Part shown: positions 62,101 to 64,000 of the stretch, piece after piece
How positions within the stretch are numbered: the stretch's first letter is position 1
Layout of the letters: each line of letters begins with the position of its first letter
Source: Limanda limanda
Taxonomy: Eukaryota > Chordata > Actinopteri > Pleuronectiformes > Pleuronectidae
DNA length: 64,000 nt
Assembly: GCF_963576545.1 (NCBI RefSeq)
Contig: NW_026870492.1
Location: forward strand, 248,001-312,000
Reading direction: 5' to 3'
Position numbers and translations under genes: made by a program
Notes under the pieces: generated by a model
The model's input: only the letters and a program-made list of their open reading frames with translations
Database searches by the model: none
What the model was told of the DNA's origin: nothing

Positions 62101-64000
62101 TGCGCGTTACCCCATTTAGTGGGGGTAGAGCCTACTTGCAAGTCTCTCCGACCTTCACAAAAAAAGTTATTCAAGAATATCTCTTTCTCCTATGTGCTTT
62201 CATCCCTAACCCTAACCCTAACCCTTCCGAAAGTCGGAGAAGCTCAAGGATGGTACCGATCGATGCGCGCTACCCCATTTAGTGGGGGTAAAGCCTACTT
62301 GCAAGTCTCTCCGACCTTCACAAAAAAAGTTATTCAAGAATATCTCCTCAGATTTGGGGGAATTTCGTCGGTCGACCTCTTCCTAAGGTCGTACAAGCTC
62401 GGGGATGGTACCAATCGATCCGCAGGACCCAAATTAGTCCAGATGCAACCACTTTCCAAGTCTCTCCGACCTTCACAAAAAAAGTTATTCAAGAATATCT
62501 CTTTCTCCTATGTGCTTTCATCCCTAACCCTAACCCTAACCCTTCCGAAAGTCGGAGAAGCTCAAGGATGGTACTGATCGATGCGCGCTACCCCATTTAG
62601 TGGGGGTAGAGCCTACTTGCAAGTCTCTCCGACCTTCACAAAAAAAGTTATTCAAGAATATCTCTTTCTCCTATGTGCTTTCATCCCTAACCCTAACCCT
62701 AACCCTTCCGAAAGTCGGAGAAGCTCAAGGATGGTACCGATCGATGCGCGCAACCCCATTTAGTGGGGGTAGAGCCTACTTGCAAGTCTCTCCGACCTTC
62801 ACAAAAAAAGTTATTCAAGAATATCTCCTCAGATTTGGGGGAATTTCGTCGGTCGACCTCTTCCGAAGGTCGTACAAGCTCGGGGATGGTACCAATCGAT
62901 CCGCAGGACCCAAATTAGTCCAGATGCAACCACTTTCCAAGTCTCTCCGACCTTCAAAAAAAGTTATTCAAGAATATCTCTTTCTCCTATGTGCTTTCAT
63001 CCCTAACCCTAACCCTAACCCTTCCGAAAGTCGGAGAAGCTCAACGATGGTACCGATCGATGCGCGCTACCCCATTTAGTGGGGGTAGAGCCTACTTGCA
63101 AGTCTCTCCGACCTTCACAAAAAAAGTTATTCAAGAATATCTCCTCAGATTTGGGGGAATTTCGTCGGTCGACCTCTTCCGAAGGTCGTACAAGCTCGGG
63201 GATGGTACCAATCGATTTGCAGGACCCAAATTAGTCCAGATGCAACCACTTTCCAAGTCTCTCCGACCTTCACAAAAAAAGTTATTCAAGAATATCTCTT
63301 TCTCCTATGTGCTTTCATCCCTAACCCTAACCCTAACCCTTCCGAAAGTCGGAGAAGCTCAACGATGGTACCGATCGATGCGCGCTACCCCATTTAGTGG
63401 GGGTAGAGCCTACTTGCAAGTCTCTCCGACCTTCACAAAAAAAGTTATTCAAGAATATCTCTTTCTCCTATGTGCTTTCATCCCTAACCCTAACCCTAAC
63501 CCTTCCGAAAGTCGGAGAAGCTCAAGGATGGTACCGATCGATGTGCGCTACCCCATTTAGTGGGGGTAGAGCCTACTTGCAAGTCTCTCCGACCTTCACA
63601 AAAAAAGTTATTCAAGAATATCTCCTCAGATTTGGGGGAATTTCGTCGGTCGACCTCTTCCGAAGGTCGTACAAGCTCGGGGATGGTACCAATCGATCCG
63701 CAGGACCCAAATTAGTCCAGATGCAACCACTTTCCAAGTCTCTCCGACCTTCACAAAAAAAGTTATTCAAGAATATCTCTTTCTCCTATGTGCTTTCATC
63801 CCTAACCCTAACCCTAACCCTTCCGAAAGTCGGAGAAGCTCAAGGATGGTACCGATCGATGCGCGCTACCCCATTTAGTGGGGGTAGAGCCTACTTGCAA
63901 GTCTCTCCGACCTTCACAAAAAAAGTTATTCAAGAATATCTCCTCAGATTTGGGGGAATTTCGTCGGTCGACCTCTTCCGAAGGTCGTACAAGCTCGGGG
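59154..64000 (+). repeat. Right-end segment: mixed BAA and BA units
   Basis: Order BAA BAA BA BA BA BAa BA BAA BAA cA BAA BA and a 61-bp partial B (63,940-64,000). The run from 60,055 to 61,326 is four AB dimers in a row, which keeps one frame open for 530 codons. Markers shared with 52,400-56,400 include GCGTTACC at 62,107 and CTTCCTAAGG at 62,384, the latter 9,270 bp from its partner at 53,114. The array runs off the window edge. Confidence 0.86.

Larger units (their letters stand above)
1..64000 (+). repeat. Two-monomer satellite array with embedded telomere-type motifs
   Basis: The whole window is head-to-tail tandem repeat. Type A monomers are 163 bp (157 bp when one CCCTAA is missing) and type B monomers are 155 bp (154 or 153 bp when a base or two is lost in the A-tract). 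I placed each boundary from the conserved GTGGGGG motif of A and the CTCCTCAGAT start of B. The spacings between successive A motifs are only 157, 163, 312, 316, 317 or 318 bp. The totals (145 bp partial A, 272 A, 127 B, 61 bp partial B) sum to exactly 64,000, so no other sequence is inserted. All copies have the same orientation. Monomer lengths near one nucleosome repeat and high sequence homogeneity are typical of eukaryotic satellites. Location (subtelomeric or pericentromeric) and organism are not shown by the sequence. Confidence 0.97.

Noticed and set aside
1..64000. CRISPR array
   Set aside because: There are no unique spacers between constant repeats; the whole monomer is conserved and is 155-163 bp.
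1..64000. Transposon-derived array (terminal inverted repeats, LTR, target-site duplications)
   Set aside because: No transposase or reverse transcriptase frames, no element boundaries and no duplications flanking units; only head-to-tail monomers.
1..64000. True telomere or an end-to-end telomeric block
   Set aside because: CCCTAA never exceeds three units plus CCC in any place; the tracts are fixed parts of a satellite monomer, not telomerase products at an end.
1..64000. Bacterial or phage origin of the window
   Set aside because: A 64-kb gene-free satellite of nucleosome-sized monomers with TTAGGG tracts has no known prokaryotic parallel.

Overview
The window is a single uninterrupted satellite DNA array and contains no gene that I can support. 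It reads end to end as a head-to-tail string of two related monomers. Type A is 163 bp (about 47% GC), with a 157-bp form that has lost one telomere-type hexamer. Type B is 155 bp (about 48% GC), with rare 154- and 153-bp forms. Walking the monomer boundaries by hand accounts for every base: a 145-bp partial A at the left edge, 272 complete A monomers (35 of them short), 127 complete B monomers, and a 61-bp partial B at the right edge. All monomers face the same way, and nothing else (transposon, RNA gene, unique spacer) interrupts them.

Each normal A monomer carries (CCCTAA)3 followed by CCC. That is the C-strand of the TTAGGG telomere repeat with exactly four C-runs. B lacks this tract but is clearly a homolog of A: the two share an identical 45-bp block across the monomer junction and an alignable middle. 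The organism is therefore almost certainly a eukaryote with TTAGGG-type telomeres. That class includes vertebrates and many other animals, many fungi, several algal and protist lineages, and Asparagales plants; I cannot narrow it from this sequence. A subtelomeric or other heterochromatic (possibly pericentromeric) location is likely but not shown.

Notation for layout: A = 163 bp, a = 157 bp, B = 155 bp, b = 154 bp, c = 153 bp. B-type units never stand next to each other, while A-type runs are 1 to 6 long. 1-9,295: A-rich, built from an octamer BAABAAAA and a BABAAB segment, with nested duplications at offsets of 4,175, 2,880 and 1,288 bp. 9,296-19,059: regular BAA trimers (481 bp), partly paired into 961-bp hexamers. 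14,986-29,699: an apparently identical tandem duplication of 7,357 bp. 29,454-43,634: mixed order rich in short A monomers, with a 2,701-bp 17-mer present twice (33,115-38,516). 43,635-48,281: the same octamer order as at the left end returns, with a 3,365-bp offset duplication. 48,964-52,681: a 1,916-bp offset duplication. 52,438-64,000: mostly AB dimers (318 bp) and BABAA pentamers (799 bp), more diverged.

The many overlapping open reading frames, up to 530 codons, are by-products of repeat length: A+B = 318 bp is a multiple of three, so one frame stays open through strict A/B alternation. I treat none of them as a gene. The interest lies in the two-letter monomer order, the telomere tract in one monomer class only, the layered duplications, and the conserved dyad symmetries.
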